From Micromonospora inaquosa (lineage in GTDB: Bacteria; Actinomycetota; Actinomycetes; Mycobacteriales; Micromonosporaceae), in the NCBI RefSeq assembly GCF_003857055.1, contig NZ_QGSZ01000173.1:1-61687 (forward strand): a DNA stretch of 61,687 nucleotides. The letters are read 5' to 3'. Under the pieces are notes generated by a model. It did no database searches. It worked only from the letters and a program-made list of their open reading frames with translations, and was not told the DNA's origin. This document shows, piece after piece, positions 7,932 to 17,459 of the stretch. The position numbers and the translations under genes were made by a program. Position 1 is the stretch's first letter. Every line of letters starts with the position of its first letter.

Positions 7932-9077
7932 TCAGCCGCGGGTCTGCCGCGCGACGTCCTGCACCACGTCGGTGAGTCGGCCGGTACGCTCGAACACGGC
8001 GCGCTGCCGTGCCGCGCCGCTGCCGTGTCGACGCAGCCCACCCAGCAGGTCGGTCACCTCGGCCCAGTCGTCGTGCTCCTCCAGCGCCGGGCGCATCCGC
8101 TCCACGAACCGGTCCAACAGCTCCCAGGCCGGGCGCAGCTCACCGTTGGTGACGTCGACGGCCTCGCCTTCCAGGCCGTCGTGGGCGGCCCGCCAGTGCG
8201 CGCCGACCAGCAGGTGGTGGTCGGTCCGCAACGCCGGCCGGCCGGCCTCGACATCCGCCATGGCGGTGGCCACCAACGCCCGGACCAGCGCGGCGACCAG
8301 CACCGCGTCGTCCACCGACGGGCAGACGTCGCCGATCCGCAGCTCCACCGTCGGGTACTTCGCGGACAGCCGGGCGTACCAGTAGAGCATCCCCTCGTCG
8401 AGCATCACCCCGCTGGAGATCAACTGGCGGATCAGCCGCTGGTAGTGCTCGTGCGACTCCAGAAACGGCGTCGGCGCCACCGACGGCCAGCGCTCCCACT
8501 CGACCGAGCGCCAACTGGCGTAGCCGGTGTCCTCGCCACGGGCGAACGGCGAGTTGGTGGTCACCGCCTGGAGCATCGGCAGCCACGGCCGTACGTGGTT
8601 GAGTACCTGCACGCCGGTGTCCGGGTCGGGCACCCCCACGTGCACGTGCATCCCGTTGTTGCCGGGGCCGGGAACGAGCAGCCGGAACCGCTCGATCATC
8701 CGGTCGAAGCGGGGCTTGTCCACCACCGGTGGCACCGGGCCGTCCACCGGGCCGGTGCCGATGGCGAGCAGGCGTACGCCGGCCCGCTCGGCGGCGTCGG
8801 AGAGCGCCCGACGCAGTACGCCGAGGGAGTGCCGGATCGATGAGAGCTCCAGGCCGGGTGGGCTGCCGATCTCGATCTGACTGGTCTGGAACTCCCGTTC
8901 CACCTGTCCGTGCAGTTCGGCCGGGACCTGCTCCATGACCAGGTCTACGGCCGGAACCGCAGCCCCGGTGTGCGGGTCGACGAGCAGGAACTCCTCTTCG
9001 ACACCCACGGTGAGCAATCCGGTCGCCGCAGCCATGTCGCTGGGCGCCTCCGCCACCTGACCGGTCATTGACATCAC
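7932..9077 (-). CDS. YbdK-type carboxylate-amine ligase (GCS2 family)
   Basis: A 381-residue glutamate-cysteine-ligase-2 family protein. Family motifs are LTVGVEEEFLLVDPHTG at the N-terminus (nucleotide/metal-binding Glu cluster), EFQTSQIEIGSPPG, NGMHVHVGVPD and VELRIGDVCPSVDD. Members of this branch show weak glutamate-cysteine ligase activity, and their physiological substrate is often unknown. The nested starts GTG-ATG-...-ATG at 9077, 9074 and 9068 make the exact N-terminus uncertain. The first GTG has a weak TAGGAA seven bases upstream. It is followed by the flavoprotein 23 bases downstream. A link to thiol chemistry is attractive but unproven. Confidence 0.87.
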   Translation of the reverse strand: MMSMTGQVAEAPSDMAAATGLLTVGVEEEFLLVDPHTGAAVPAVDLVMEQVPAELHGQVEREFQTSQIEIGSPPGLELSSIRHSLGVLRRALSDAAERAGVRLLAIGTGPVDGPVPPVVDKPRFDRMIERFRLLVPGPGNNGMHVHVGVPDPDTGVQVLNHVRPWLPMLQAVTTNSPFARGEDTGYASWRSVEWERWPSVAPTPFLESHEHYQRLIRQLISSGVMLDEGMLYWYARLSAKYPTVELRIGDVCPSVDDAVLVAALVRALVATAMADVEAGRPALRTDHHLLVGAHWRAAHDGLEGEAVDVTNGELRPAWELLDRFVERMRPALEEHDDWAEVTDLLGGLRRHGSGAARQRAVFERTGRLTDVVQDVARQTRG

Positions 9078-9230
9078 CCGTCCGTTCCTACCGTTCGCGG
9101 TCCGTCCGCGTTGGTCCGTCGTTGGTTACCCAACGTGGCGACGCCGGGAAACGTGGCGTCGGCACGTCGTCCTCGGGGTGGCCCGCCGGATTCGACCGGG
9201 TGATGTGACAGCGGGTCCTATGCTGGGCCC

Positions 9231-9524
9231 GTGCCGGTGCTGCTGGGCTATGTCGGGGTCGCGTGGGTGTCCGCGTTCGCCCAGCTCACAGTGCTCGCAG
9301 GCCGGCCGGTCGACCTGCTCGCGGGCGCTGCGTTGACCGCCCTGGTGCTGCTCGCGGTGGTGCTGGCGGCCCGGGTGCGCGACCGGGCGGGCTCGCCAGG
9401 TGCCGGGCCGCGGAGGGCCGGTCTGCGGGCCCGCTCCCGAAGTCGCCGAATGCCCCGCCAGATCGACCCGGACGCGGCCGGTCGCCCCCGTCCCCGTGCC
9501 CCGGGGCACCCCTCGGCCGCGTAG
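9231..9524 (+). CDS. DUF6412 small membrane protein
   Basis: A 97-residue protein with one or two hydrophobic segments (about residues 2-20 and 27-47), then an Arg/Pro-rich cytoplasmic tail ending in the QIDPDAAGRPRPRAPG motif that I associate with DUF6412. Such proteins are regularly encoded just before a YidC-like insertase in actinomycetes, as here. The GTG start has TATGCT at 9219-9224, six bases upstream, and no ribosome-binding site, which fits a leaderless transcript. Function is unknown. A role with the neighbouring insertase is suggested only by conserved order. Confidence 0.7.
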   Translation: MPVLLGYVGVAWVSAFAQLTVLAGRPVDLLAGAALTALVLLAVVLAARVRDRAGSPGAGPRRAGLRARSRSRRMPRQIDPDAAGRPRPRAPGHPSAA

Positions 9525-9627
9525 CGCCTCGCCGCCGCGCGGCCGATCCCGCCGTCACCGGCCCCCCTTTGCTGAGCGGATTCCGCCCGGGGGAGGGCCT
9601 CACCGGAATCGGACCGAGGGGTTTCCC

Positions 9628-10374
9628 ATGCTTGCCTTCGCACCACTGCACGACACCGTCAGCGCTGCCGGCAGCGCGCTGTCCTGGCTCACCGAGCTGC
9701 TCGAACCACTGGCCGGCGGTGCGGCGACCGCCGCCGCCATCGTGCTCTTCACCATCGCCGTCCGGTTGCTGATCTCGCCGCTGACCGTCGCGCAGGTCCG
9801 CGGCGAGCGGCGCCGCGCAGCGCTCGCCCCGCAGGTGCGGGACCTTCAGCAGCGGTACGCCGACGACCCGGCGACGCTTCAACGCGAGGTGTTCACGTTG
9901 TACCGCGAGGCCGGCGCGAACCCGATCGCCGGCTGCCTGCCGTTGCTTCTCCAGGCGCCGTTCCTGCTGGTGCTGTACCGGTTGTTCAGCACCAGCGAGG
10001 GCGGCACCGGGTTGCTGGACGAGCGGTTGGTCGGGGTGCCGCTGGGGCACCACCTCAGCGACGGGTTGGCCGGTGCGGCCGGACCGCTCTTCGGCGTACT
10101 GCTGGTGGTGTTGCTGGCGGTGGCCTGGTGGTCGTCGCGACGGGCCCGCCGGGCGTCGGCGGCGGTGGGCACGGTGGCCGGTACGCCGACCGAGGGGCCG
10201 GGAGCGGCCACGCTCGGCCGGTTGCTGCCCCTGCTGCCGTTCACGACTGTGCTGGTGGCGCTGGTGCTGCCACTCGCTGCGGTGATCTACCTGGTGACCA
10301 CGAGCGTGTGGTCCGCGCTTGAGCAGGTGGTGCTCCGCCGACCGCAGGCGGTTTCGTCGCCGGCTGGGCGCTAA
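9628..10374 (+). CDS. YidC/Oxa1-family membrane protein insertase
   Basis: A 248-residue Oxa1-superfamily protein. The first hydrophobic stretch (about residues 20-50) leads into RLLISPLTVAQVRGERRRAALAPQVRDLQQRY, the conserved charged cytosolic loop. Then come the NPIAGCLPLLLQAPFLLVLYRLF helix pair and two further membrane segments. These proteins insert and fold membrane proteins with or without SecYEG. It is short and lacks the large periplasmic domain of Gram-negative YidC, and it is a secondary paralogue type rather than the one next to rnpA. The start is at the ATG following GGGTTTCCC. It lies 103 bases after the DUF6412 gene and probably shares its transcript. Confidence 0.85.
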   Translation: MLAFAPLHDTVSAAGSALSWLTELLEPLAGGAATAAAIVLFTIAVRLLISPLTVAQVRGERRRAALAPQVRDLQQRYADDPATLQREVFTLYREAGANPIAGCLPLLLQAPFLLVLYRLFSTSEGGTGLLDERLVGVPLGHHLSDGLAGAAGPLFGVLLVVLLAVAWWSSRRARRASAAVGTVAGTPTEGPGAATLGRLLPLLPFTTVLVALVLPLAAVIYLVTTSVWSALEQVVLRRPQAVSSPAGR

Positions 10375-10380
10375 CGCGGA

Positions 10381-11052
10381 TCAGCGGCCGGCGGTCACCG
10401 ACCGCCGGCCGTCGCGCTCCCGGCGCTTGCGGACCTTACGGATCACCCAACTGGCCACCATCACCACGAAGACCGCGACGATCGCGTAGTTGAACCAGTC
10501 GCTGTAACGCTCCACGTCCTGCCAGCGGCTGCCCAGCGCGTAACCGGCACCCACGATGAGACCGTTCCACACCCCGCTGCCGATGGTGGTGAGCAGGATG
10601 AACTCGCCCAGCGGCATCCGGTTGGCCCCGGCCGGCACGGAGACCAGGCTGCGGACCACCGGCACCACCCGGCCGATCAGCACCGCCCGCCGACCGTGCC
10701 GCTCGAACCACCTGTCGGCCTTCTCCAGGTCGTCGCTGTCCACCAGCGGGATGTGATCCAACCAGCGCTTGAGCCGTTCCTCGCCGAGCGCCGCGCCCAG
10801 CCAGTAGAGCACCAGCGCACCGACCAGCGAGCCGACAGTCGCGGCCAGCACCACCAGGACGACGTTGAACTCGCCCTCGTGGGCAAGGAAACCGGCGAGC
10901 GCCAGCACGATCTCGCTGGGGATCGGCGGAACGATGCTCTCCAGTGCCACCAGCAGCGCCACGCCGACCGGGCCCATCACCTCGATCACCGAGGCCACCC
11001 AGCCGGTCAACCCGGTGAACTCGGACGGGTCGCCAGCCTCGGCGTAAGCCAT
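10381..11052 (-). CDS. DedA-family membrane protein
   Basis: A 223-residue polytopic protein of the DedA/SNARE-associated family, thought to act as lipid scramblases/transporters dependent on the proton motive force. The N-terminal amphipathic part contains the ESIVPPIPSEIVLALAGFLA motif, followed by GALVLYWLGAALGEERL. The conserved RVVPVVRSLVSVPAGANRM segment carries the essential arginines, and a C-terminal helix with a basic tail ends the protein. The ATG at 11052 is preceded by GGAAGGA. It is convergent with the insertase gene, six bases apart. Confidence 0.9.
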   Translation of the reverse strand: MAYAEAGDPSEFTGLTGWVASVIEVMGPVGVALLVALESIVPPIPSEIVLALAGFLAHEGEFNVVLVVLAATVGSLVGALVLYWLGAALGEERLKRWLDHIPLVDSDDLEKADRWFERHGRRAVLIGRVVPVVRSLVSVPAGANRMPLGEFILLTTIGSGVWNGLIVGAGYALGSRWQDVERYSDWFNYAIVAVFVVMVASWVIRKVRKRRERDGRRSVTAGR

Positions 11053-11123
11053 GGGTCGTCCTTCCGCGTGGGCCGTTGGGGATCGGAGGGTCATACCCAC
11101 CGGGGCCCGAACTACACCTGGGC

Positions 11124-11738
11124 TCAGTGCTCCGGGTGCAGTGCGGGGTCCGCCGGCCCCTGCCGCCAGCCGGTGAACACCACGCTCAGCCCGGCGCGGG
11201 ACGGCGCGCAGCAGAACGGGCCGGCCTGGGCGTCGGCCGCCGGGTCCAGCGGGGCGAGCCGGACCAGTCGCCACGGCTCGTCGTCGACCCGGGCGCGGAC
11301 GGTCAGCGCGTCGCCGGCCCGGCTGACCCGGACGGTCACCTCCCGACCCGCCCACTCCGGCACCGGCCCCACCGACCAGTCGGAGAAGTCCCGGGTCACC
11401 ACCGCGCCGAGCTGCACCTCGCCGTCGCTGATCTCGACGCCGGCCTTGGTCCAGGTCCGTTCGTCGACGCGGACGAACACACCGGCCTGGTCGAACTGCG
11501 CCGAGAAGTCGAGCCGGAAGCTCACCTCCATGGCGGCGCCCACCGGCAGCGGTGCCAGCAGGGCCGGGCCGTCGTCGTGGACGAAGCCGTAGCTGGTCTT
11601 CCGCCAGAAGTCGCTGTCCGCCGCCGGTTCGACGACCAACTCGCCGGCCGGGCCCTCCTCGACGCGTACCGGCGGGTGCAGCCAGGCGCCCCGGGACCAG
11701 TCCAACGGTTCGCTCGGCGGTACGAGGTCTTTCTCCAT
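11124..11738 (-). CDS. DUF1349 concanavalin-like protein
   Basis: A 204-residue beta-sandwich protein of the DUF1349 family, which is related to concanavalin A-like lectins/glucanases. Diagnostic stretches are the DFWRKTSYGFVHDDGPALL segment and VDERTWTKAGVEISDGEVQLG. Members are often annotated as regulation-of-enolase-1-like, with no proven activity. I chose the ATG at 11738 because TACCGT (11746-11751) is seven bases upstream, giving a leaderless start. Longer in-frame starts upstream would overlap the divergent GH13 promoter. It diverges from the GH13 gene with 79 bases between starts. Confidence 0.8.
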   Translation of the reverse strand: MEKDLVPPSEPLDWSRGAWLHPPVRVEEGPAGELVVEPAADSDFWRKTSYGFVHDDGPALLAPLPVGAAMEVSFRLDFSAQFDQAGVFVRVDERTWTKAGVEISDGEVQLGAVVTRDFSDWSVGPVPEWAGREVTVRVSRAGDALTVRARVDDEPWRLVRLAPLDPAADAQAGPFCCAPSRAGLSVVFTGWRQGPADPALHPEH

Positions 11739-11817
11739 GACCGGCACGGTAACCAACGCCACCCGAGGGTCGCCGGACGGGTTTGCGGCGGTGATCGATC
11801 GGAGATGTTCCTCCGGC

Positions 11818-13470
11818 ATGGGTGACCGTTGGTATTCCGAAGCCGTCGTCTACTGCCTCGACATCGACACGTACGCCGACTCGGACGGCGACGGGGTCGG
11901 TGACATCCGTGGGTTGATCGGGAGGCTGGATTACCTGGCCCGGCTCGGGGTGACCTGCCTGTGGTTGCACCCGATCCACCCGTCGCCCAACCGCGACGAC
12001 GGCTACGACGCCACCGACTTCTACAACGTGGACCCGCGCTTCGGCACCCTCGGCGACTTCGCCGAGCTGCTGCACCAGGCGCAGAACCGGGGCATCCGCG
12101 TGATCATCGACCTGGTGGTCAACCACACGTCCGACGAGCACCCGTGGTTCCAGTCCGCCCGCTCCTCGCCGGACTCGCCGTACCGGGACTGGTTCGTCTG
12201 GTCCGACAACGAACCGGACGACCGGTACCAGGGCATGGTCTTCCCCGGTGAGCAGAGGGAGACCTGGAGCTACGACCGCACCGCCAAGGCGTGGTTCTAC
12301 CACCGGTTCTACAAGTTCCAGCCGGATCTCAACTTCGCCAACCCGCAGGTCCGGGCCGAGGTCAAGAAGATCATGTCGTTCTGGCTCCAGCTCGGCGTCT
12401 CCGGTTTCCGGATGGATGCCGTGCCGTTCATCATCGAGCTGACCGAGCCGGGCAACCCGAACTCCCCGAAGGACTTCGAGTTCCTCACCGAGATGCGTCA
12501 GCACGTGCAGTGGCGACGCGGCGACGCCGTCCTGCTGGCCGAGGCGAACGTCGAACCGGACCAGCTACCGACGTTCTTCGGCGACGCCAGCGGATCCGGC
12601 AACCGGATCCACATGCTCTTCGACTTCATGCTCAACGGGCGACTCATGCTCGCCCTGGCCCGCGAGGACCCGGAACCGCTGATCGACGCGTTGCACGACA
12701 CCCCGAAGCTGCCGGTCGGCGGGCAGTGGGCCACCTTCCTGCGCAACCACGACGAGATCGACCTGTCCCGGCTGACCACCGAACAGCGCAACCAGGTGTA
12801 CGCGCAGTTCGGCCCGGACGAGAACATGCGCATCTACGACCGGGGCATCCGTCGCCGGCTCGCCCCGATGCTCGGCAACGACCGGCGGCGCATCGAGCTG
12901 GCGTACGCCCTGCAGTTCTCGATGCGCGGCACGCCGGTGCTGCGCTACGGCGAGGAGATCGGGATGGGCGAGGACCTGTCGCTGCCCGGTCGGGAGGCGA
13001 TCCGTACCCCGATGCAGTGGTCGTACCAGCCGAATTCCGGCTTCTCCACGGCGGACCCGGAGAAGCTGGTCCGTCCGGTGATCGACAAGGGTGACTTCGG
13101 CTACCAGAACGTCAACGTCACCGCCCAGCGGGGCGAACCGAAGTCGCTGCTCGGCTGGTTCGAGCGCATGATCCGTACGCTGCGGGAGGCTCCGGAGATC
13201 GGCTCCGGCTCGACGACCCACATCGACGTGGCGGTGCCGCCCGGAGTGCTCGCGCACCGGGCCGACGGGCCAACGGGGACGATGGTCTTCGTGCACAACC
13301 TGGGCACCGACGACGTCGAGGTGGACCTCAGCAGTCTTGAGCCGGAGGCCGACCTGCCGATCGACGTGCTCGCCGACCGTGGCTACGGCGAGTTGGGCAA
13401 GCTCGGCGCGGTGAAGGTCTCCGGCCACGGATACCGGTGGATTCGACTCTGCCGGGACCGGGGCTTCTGA
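11818..13470 (+). CDS. GH13 alpha-amylase/trehalose-synthase-like enzyme
   Basis: A 550-residue (beta/alpha)8 glycoside hydrolase of family GH13, closest in style to trehalose synthase. Region I is DLVVNHTSDEHPWF. Region II is GFRMDAVPFI, with the Asp nucleophile. Region III is LLAEANVEPDQLP, with the Glu acid/base. Region IV is FLRNHDEIDLSRL. A B-domain loop and a C-terminal beta domain follow. TreS enzymes isomerise maltose and trehalose. The sequence diverges enough in the B domain that an alpha-glucosidase activity cannot be excluded, and no maltokinase is fused or adjacent. The start is the ATG at 11818, since the reading frame runs further upstream without homology. Confidence 0.82.
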   Translation: MGDRWYSEAVVYCLDIDTYADSDGDGVGDIRGLIGRLDYLARLGVTCLWLHPIHPSPNRDDGYDATDFYNVDPRFGTLGDFAELLHQAQNRGIRVIIDLVVNHTSDEHPWFQSARSSPDSPYRDWFVWSDNEPDDRYQGMVFPGEQRETWSYDRTAKAWFYHRFYKFQPDLNFANPQVRAEVKKIMSFWLQLGVSGFRMDAVPFIIELTEPGNPNSPKDFEFLTEMRQHVQWRRGDAVLLAEANVEPDQLPTFFGDASGSGNRIHMLFDFMLNGRLMLALAREDPEPLIDALHDTPKLPVGGQWATFLRNHDEIDLSRLTTEQRNQVYAQFGPDENMRIYDRGIRRRLAPMLGNDRRRIELAYALQFSMRGTPVLRYGEEIGMGEDLSLPGREAIRTPMQWSYQPNSGFSTADPEKLVRPVIDKGDFGYQNVNVTAQRGEPKSLLGWFERMIRTLREAPEIGSGSTTHIDVAVPPGVLAHRADGPTGTMVFVHNLGTDDVEVDLSSLEPEADLPIDVLADRGYGELGKLGAVKVSGHGYRWIRLCRDRGF

Positions 13471-13492
13471 GGCACGGCGGTTCCCCGATCAC

Positions 13493-13532
13493 GCGTGACG
13501 TCCGGCCGGTCGGTGCCGGCCGGACGTCACGC
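13493..13532. terminator. Bidirectional terminator hairpin
   Basis: Perfect 17-bp arms (13493-13509 and 13516-13532) with a 6-nt loop sit between the convergent GH13 and subtilase genes. There is no T-tract, as is usual at this G+C content. Confidence 0.8.
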
Positions 13533-13548
13533 GATCAGGGCAGGACGA

Positions 13549-16500
13549 TCAGCGCACGCCGAACGCGCGCAGCACGGTCTGGTTGATCGAGTTGCCTGAG
13601 CTGTCCGTGGCGCTGGCGCGCAGCGACACGAACGTGGCGCCCTTCGGCGCGCCCAGCTTCGTCGTCCACGAACCGTCCTTCGAACGGCTCAGCGACTGCT
13701 TCTGCCAGTGCGCGCCGTCGTCGTACGAGATCTCCAGAGTGACCGGCCGGATGGTGCCGCACCCGGTGGCGCCGGGCAGGTGGTCGGCGGACACGGTCAG
13801 GTCGGTGTGTGCCTTCGCGGTGCCGGCGGCGTCGGTGTCGACCGCGTAGTCGAGCTGGAGCAGCGGGAGCACCGCGGACTCCACCCCGGCGGCCGGCGCC
13901 TTCGACCGGAACGTCCACTCGGTGGTGGTACTGGTGGAGTACGGGCCGCCGGTCGGGTCCTGGGTGGTCCCCACCACCAACCGGTACGGCAGGTCGCCGG
14001 CGTTCGGCGCGGTGCCGCTGATCCACGTGCTGGTGCTTTCGGCGAGCAGCGTCCGGCCCTGGTAGAGCTTGTTGGTCTGCCCGGCGCCGTTCATGGCCAT
14101 GCCGACGTGGTCGGCCGCGCCCCAACCGGGCACGTCCAGCTTGAGGGTGTCGCCGGAGCGGGTGGGCAGCGTGAAGTTGTTGTTCAGGTGCGGCCGTTCG
14201 ATCGGCTCGAAGAACTGCTCCTCGTTCTTGCTGCCGGCGCGGTAGCTGGTCCGGGGGTCGATCTGGTAGGTGCCGCCGTCGAGGTACGCCTCCTGACCCC
14301 AGGTGTACAGGTCGCCGGTGGACACCCAGTCGGTACGGACCGCGGCGAGCGGCCGGTTGCTGGTCTGGCCGATGCCCCAGTTGTTGTACGACGGCCAGTC
14401 GTACCGGAACTCGCCGCCCCGGGTCTGCGGCGTCGGGACATTGAAGCCGACGTCTACCCGGGCCAGCGTCCTCGGAGTCTCGGCCCGGCTCAGGCCCTGC
14501 GGGATCCGGTTGTGGTACGCCTGGACCAGGTCGTACACGTAGTCGGCGATCGGCTGTGAGACCACCTCGACCTCGGTGGACCCGCGCTGAATCTGCTGGA
14601 TCAACGCCTCGCCCTCGTCGGTGCTGAGCATCGCCACCTCGATCGGGGTGGGTGTGAAGAAGTCGATCGAGTAGTCGCGCACCTCGCGCCACGGGAAGTC
14701 GTTGACCACCAGCATCAGCTTCGCCCCGGCGGCGGTCGCCGCGGCGGCCTGCTCGGCGTCACCGACATCCAGGTTGTGCCGGACCACGACGGCCTTGCCC
14801 CGGGCGTTCAGCTTGGCGTAGTCGCCCGGCGCACCGTCGCCCGCGTAGACCGCCGGCAGCGTCGAGCGGCCCTTCGGCAGCTGGGTGGTGCCCTGCTGGC
14901 GGACCACGTCGTCGAAGTTCACCTTCTTGGTGCCGACGCTCAGCACCGGCTGCTCCTTGCGCCACCGGGCGCCGAGGTAGAAGTCGCCGTGCCGCACGTC
15001 CCTGCTGGTGGGCTGCGCCCAGAAGCTGTCGTAGAACACGCCGCCGGCGATGAACGAGCGCCAGCGGCCCTCGCCCTGGGACCGGTAGTAGTCCAGCCGG
15101 GTGAAGGTGTCGGCGGTCTGCTGCGGCACCGTCGACTCGACCCGGCGGGCCGCCTTTCCGTCCAGCCGAACCGTGGTGTCCTGGCGCAGGTCGATGTCGG
15201 GGTTGCCGAGCAGCGCCAGGCCGAGTGAGTTCGGGCCGTGGCTGCCGGTGACGTTCAGGAAGCTCATCGCCGAGTAGACGCCTTCGGGCAGGTAGAGCTG
15301 CGCTGTGCCGTCCGCGTCGGTCTCGACGAAGCTGAGGTCGTAACTGCCCGGCTGGCCCAGCTCGATGATGCCGCCGGCGGGCTTGCCGGCCCGGTCGGTC
15401 ATCTCCAGGCGAAGGTGGTGGTACGGGCTGAACGTGCCAACCCCGATGGCGGTGCGGGCCAGCACGGCCCGATCCGGCCCGCCGGTGGCGATGACCTGAC
15501 CGGTGTACCGGCTGCCGGCGCCGGCCCGGGTGGTGTCCGTGGTCAACGTGACAGTGGCGGTGCCGTTCGCGGGCACTGTCAGCTGCGGCGCGGACACGCT
15601 GAACAGTCCGGCTGGCGCGCTCGGCGCGTCCACCGCCAGGCCCAGCGTGATGGGCTGACCGGTGGTGTTGGTGTACGTCACCGGGTGCGTGCTGCCGCCC
15701 GCCTTCGCGGTGTCGGAACCCACGCTGGTGGAGATGGTGCCGGTGGCGATGACCGGGGCGCGGACCGCGGCCGCGACGTCGACCCGGCCGGTGCCGGCCT
15801 GGAAGGCGTCGTACTGCCCGGTGGCCTTGGTCGTGCTGACCAGGGCGTCCTTGAGTTGCTGACCCGTCCAGTCCGGGTGTTTCGCGGCGAGCAGGGCGGC
15901 AGCGCCGGCCACGTGCGGCGCGGCCATCGAGGTGCCGTCCATGCTCTGGTACGAGCCCTCGCCGGGCGCGTACTGGGAGCGGGCCGCGAGCACCCCGACG
16001 CCGGGCGCGGTCAGCTCCGGCTTGATGGCCTCGTCGCTGATCCTGGGGCCCCGGCTGGAGAACGCGGCGAGCTGGTCGTCACCGTCGACCGCACCGACTG
16101 TCAACGCCGCGTCCGCCGCGCCCGGCGCACTGACGCTGCCCGGCAGGCCGGCGTTGCCGGCGGAGATGACGAACAGCGCGCCGGTCTCCGCACTGAGCGT
16201 GTTGACCGCCTGGCTCAACGGGTCGGTTCCGTCGCTGGGCTGGTTGGAGCCCAGGCTCATGTTGACGACGCTGGCGTCGGCCTCCCGGGCCGCCCACTCC
16301 ATGCCAGCGAGGATCCAGGAGTCCATTCCGTATCCGTCGTCGCTGAGCACCTTGCCAACGGCGAGCTGGGCATCGGGGGCGACGCCCTTCTCGCGGCCGC
16401 CGGAGGCGGCGCCGGTGCCGGCGATGGTGGAGGCAACGTGGGTGCCGTGCCCGACCCGGTCGGTGATCTCCTCGCCCGGCACGAACACGGCGGACGCGCT

Positions 16501-17289
16501 GATCTGGTTGGTCAGGTCCGGGTGGGCCGCGTCGATGCCGGTGTCCAGCACGGCAACCCGCACACCCGCGCCGGTGTCGCCGCCGGCCCAGACCGCGGGA
16601 GCGCCGATCTGCGCTGTGGTGTCGGCCAGGTCGGCGTGTACCCGCCCGTCCAGCCAGATCTTGGCGATCCCGCCGGAGAAGCGTCCCTTGCCGCCGGTCG
16701 CGGCGGTCGCCTTGGCGGTGGAGGCGGCCGTGATCGCGGCCCAGAACTCGCCGGCCCGGTCGCGGTCCTCGCTCAGCGCGACACCCGAGATGCTGCTCAA
16801 CGTACGGGTGCGGGTCGCGCCGGTGGGTGCGGCGCCGGCCCGTAGGCCGGCTGCCCCTGGGTCGTACGACACGATGAGCGGAAGGTGGTCCACCCGCTCG
16901 TCGTCATACCCGTCGGCGATCAACCGGTTGACGTTGAACAGTCGCTTGTCCAGGGTTTTCGCGGCCACGTAGGGGAGCACCGACTGCGGGTAGACGTAGA
17001 GGTCGTCGCCGGCCTCGACCACCCGTACCGGTGTCGAGGAGCCGTCGGGACGCCGTACGTCGAGGGTGCCGCCGTTGCCGCTCTGGCGGGTGGTGACAGT
17101 GTCACCGGTGATCAGGGTGACCGAGTGGGTGCCGGGTGCTGTGGGAAGGCTGGTCGCGGGGGCGGCGGTGGCACCGGGATCGGCCGGGGCTCCCGGGGCG
17201 GCGGCCAGGGCGGGTGATCCACCGGTCGCCGCGAGGGCCGCGGAGACCACGGCGGCGAGCCAGGCTCCACGGGTACGCGAGAATGTCAC
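13549..17289 (-). CDS. Large secreted subtilisin-like (S8) peptidase
   Basis: A 1246-residue exported serine protease. It has a signal peptide (Arg-containing n-region, hydrophobic core to about residue 30, ALAAAP cleavage zone) and an inhibitor-like prodomain to about residue 225. The catalytic domain has Asp249 in VAVLDTGID, His281 in GHGTHVAST and Ser454 in DGTSMAAPHVAGAAALLAAKHP. A long C-terminal region (about residues 530-1246) includes a beta-sandwich with TNTTGQPITLGLAVD, a PA-like segment and further beta-rich domains with the RPVTLEISYDDG element. The GTG at 17289 has AAGGAA upstream. It probably degrades extracellular protein. The single-gene unit is followed by the hairpin at 13493. 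Confidence 0.93.
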   Translation of the reverse strand: MTFSRTRGAWLAAVVSAALAATGGSPALAAAPGAPADPGATAAPATSLPTAPGTHSVTLITGDTVTTRQSGNGGTLDVRRPDGSSTPVRVVEAGDDLYVYPQSVLPYVAAKTLDKRLFNVNRLIADGYDDERVDHLPLIVSYDPGAAGLRAGAAPTGATRTRTLSSISGVALSEDRDRAGEFWAAITAASTAKATAATGGKGRFSGGIAKIWLDGRVHADLADTTAQIGAPAVWAGGDTGAGVRVAVLDTGIDAAHPDLTNQISASAVFVPGEEITDRVGHGTHVASTIAGTGAASGGREKGVAPDAQLAVGKVLSDDGYGMDSWILAGMEWAAREADASVVNMSLGSNQPSDGTDPLSQAVNTLSAETGALFVISAGNAGLPGSVSAPGAADAALTVGAVDGDDQLAAFSSRGPRISDEAIKPELTAPGVGVLAARSQYAPGEGSYQSMDGTSMAAPHVAGAAALLAAKHPDWTGQQLKDALVSTTKATGQYDAFQAGTGRVDVAAAVRAPVIATGTISTSVGSDTAKAGGSTHPVTYTNTTGQPITLGLAVDAPSAPAGLFSVSAPQLTVPANGTATVTLTTDTTRAGAGSRYTGQVIATGGPDRAVLARTAIGVGTFSPYHHLRLEMTDRAGKPAGGIIELGQPGSYDLSFVETDADGTAQLYLPEGVYSAMSFLNVTGSHGPNSLGLALLGNPDIDLRQDTTVRLDGKAARRVESTVPQQTADTFTRLDYYRSQGEGRWRSFIAGGVFYDSFWAQPTSRDVRHGDFYLGARWRKEQPVLSVGTKKVNFDDVVRQQGTTQLPKGRSTLPAVYAGDGAPGDYAKLNARGKAVVVRHNLDVGDAEQAAAATAAGAKLMLVVNDFPWREVRDYSIDFFTPTPIEVAMLSTDEGEALIQQIQRGSTEVEVVSQPIADYVYDLVQAYHNRIPQGLSRAETPRTLARVDVGFNVPTPQTRGGEFRYDWPSYNNWGIGQTSNRPLAAVRTDWVSTGDLYTWGQEAYLDGGTYQIDPRTSYRAGSKNEEQFFEPIERPHLNNNFTLPTRSGDTLKLDVPGWGAADHVGMAMNGAGQTNKLYQGRTLLAESTSTWISGTAPNAGDLPYRLVVGTTQDPTGGPYSTSTTTEWTFRSKAPAAGVESAVLPLLQLDYAVDTDAAGTAKAHTDLTVSADHLPGATGCGTIRPVTLEISYDDGAHWQKQSLSRSKDGSWTTKLGAPKGATFVSLRASATDSSGNSINQTVLRAFGVR

Positions 17290-17459
17290 GTGATGTCGTT
17301 CCTTGCCTCGTCTGTCCACTGTCGGGTGACAGCGGTCGCGACGCTACGCGCGGAAGATCATCTAGTACATACCCTGTGGATTTGGCCATGGTCATCACCG
17401 ATAACTAGCAGTGGAAGGTTAAGCTCCTTCGATCGACCCCAAGTTACCCGGAGGTAATC

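Noticed and set aside
5641..8385. A 914-codon plus-strand frame antisense to the LacI and flavoprotein genes
   Set aside because: It is the mirror of high third-position G+C in real minus-strand genes and has no domain motifs. The same applies to 15238-16845 (+), 27700-30060 (-) and 40143-42989 (-).
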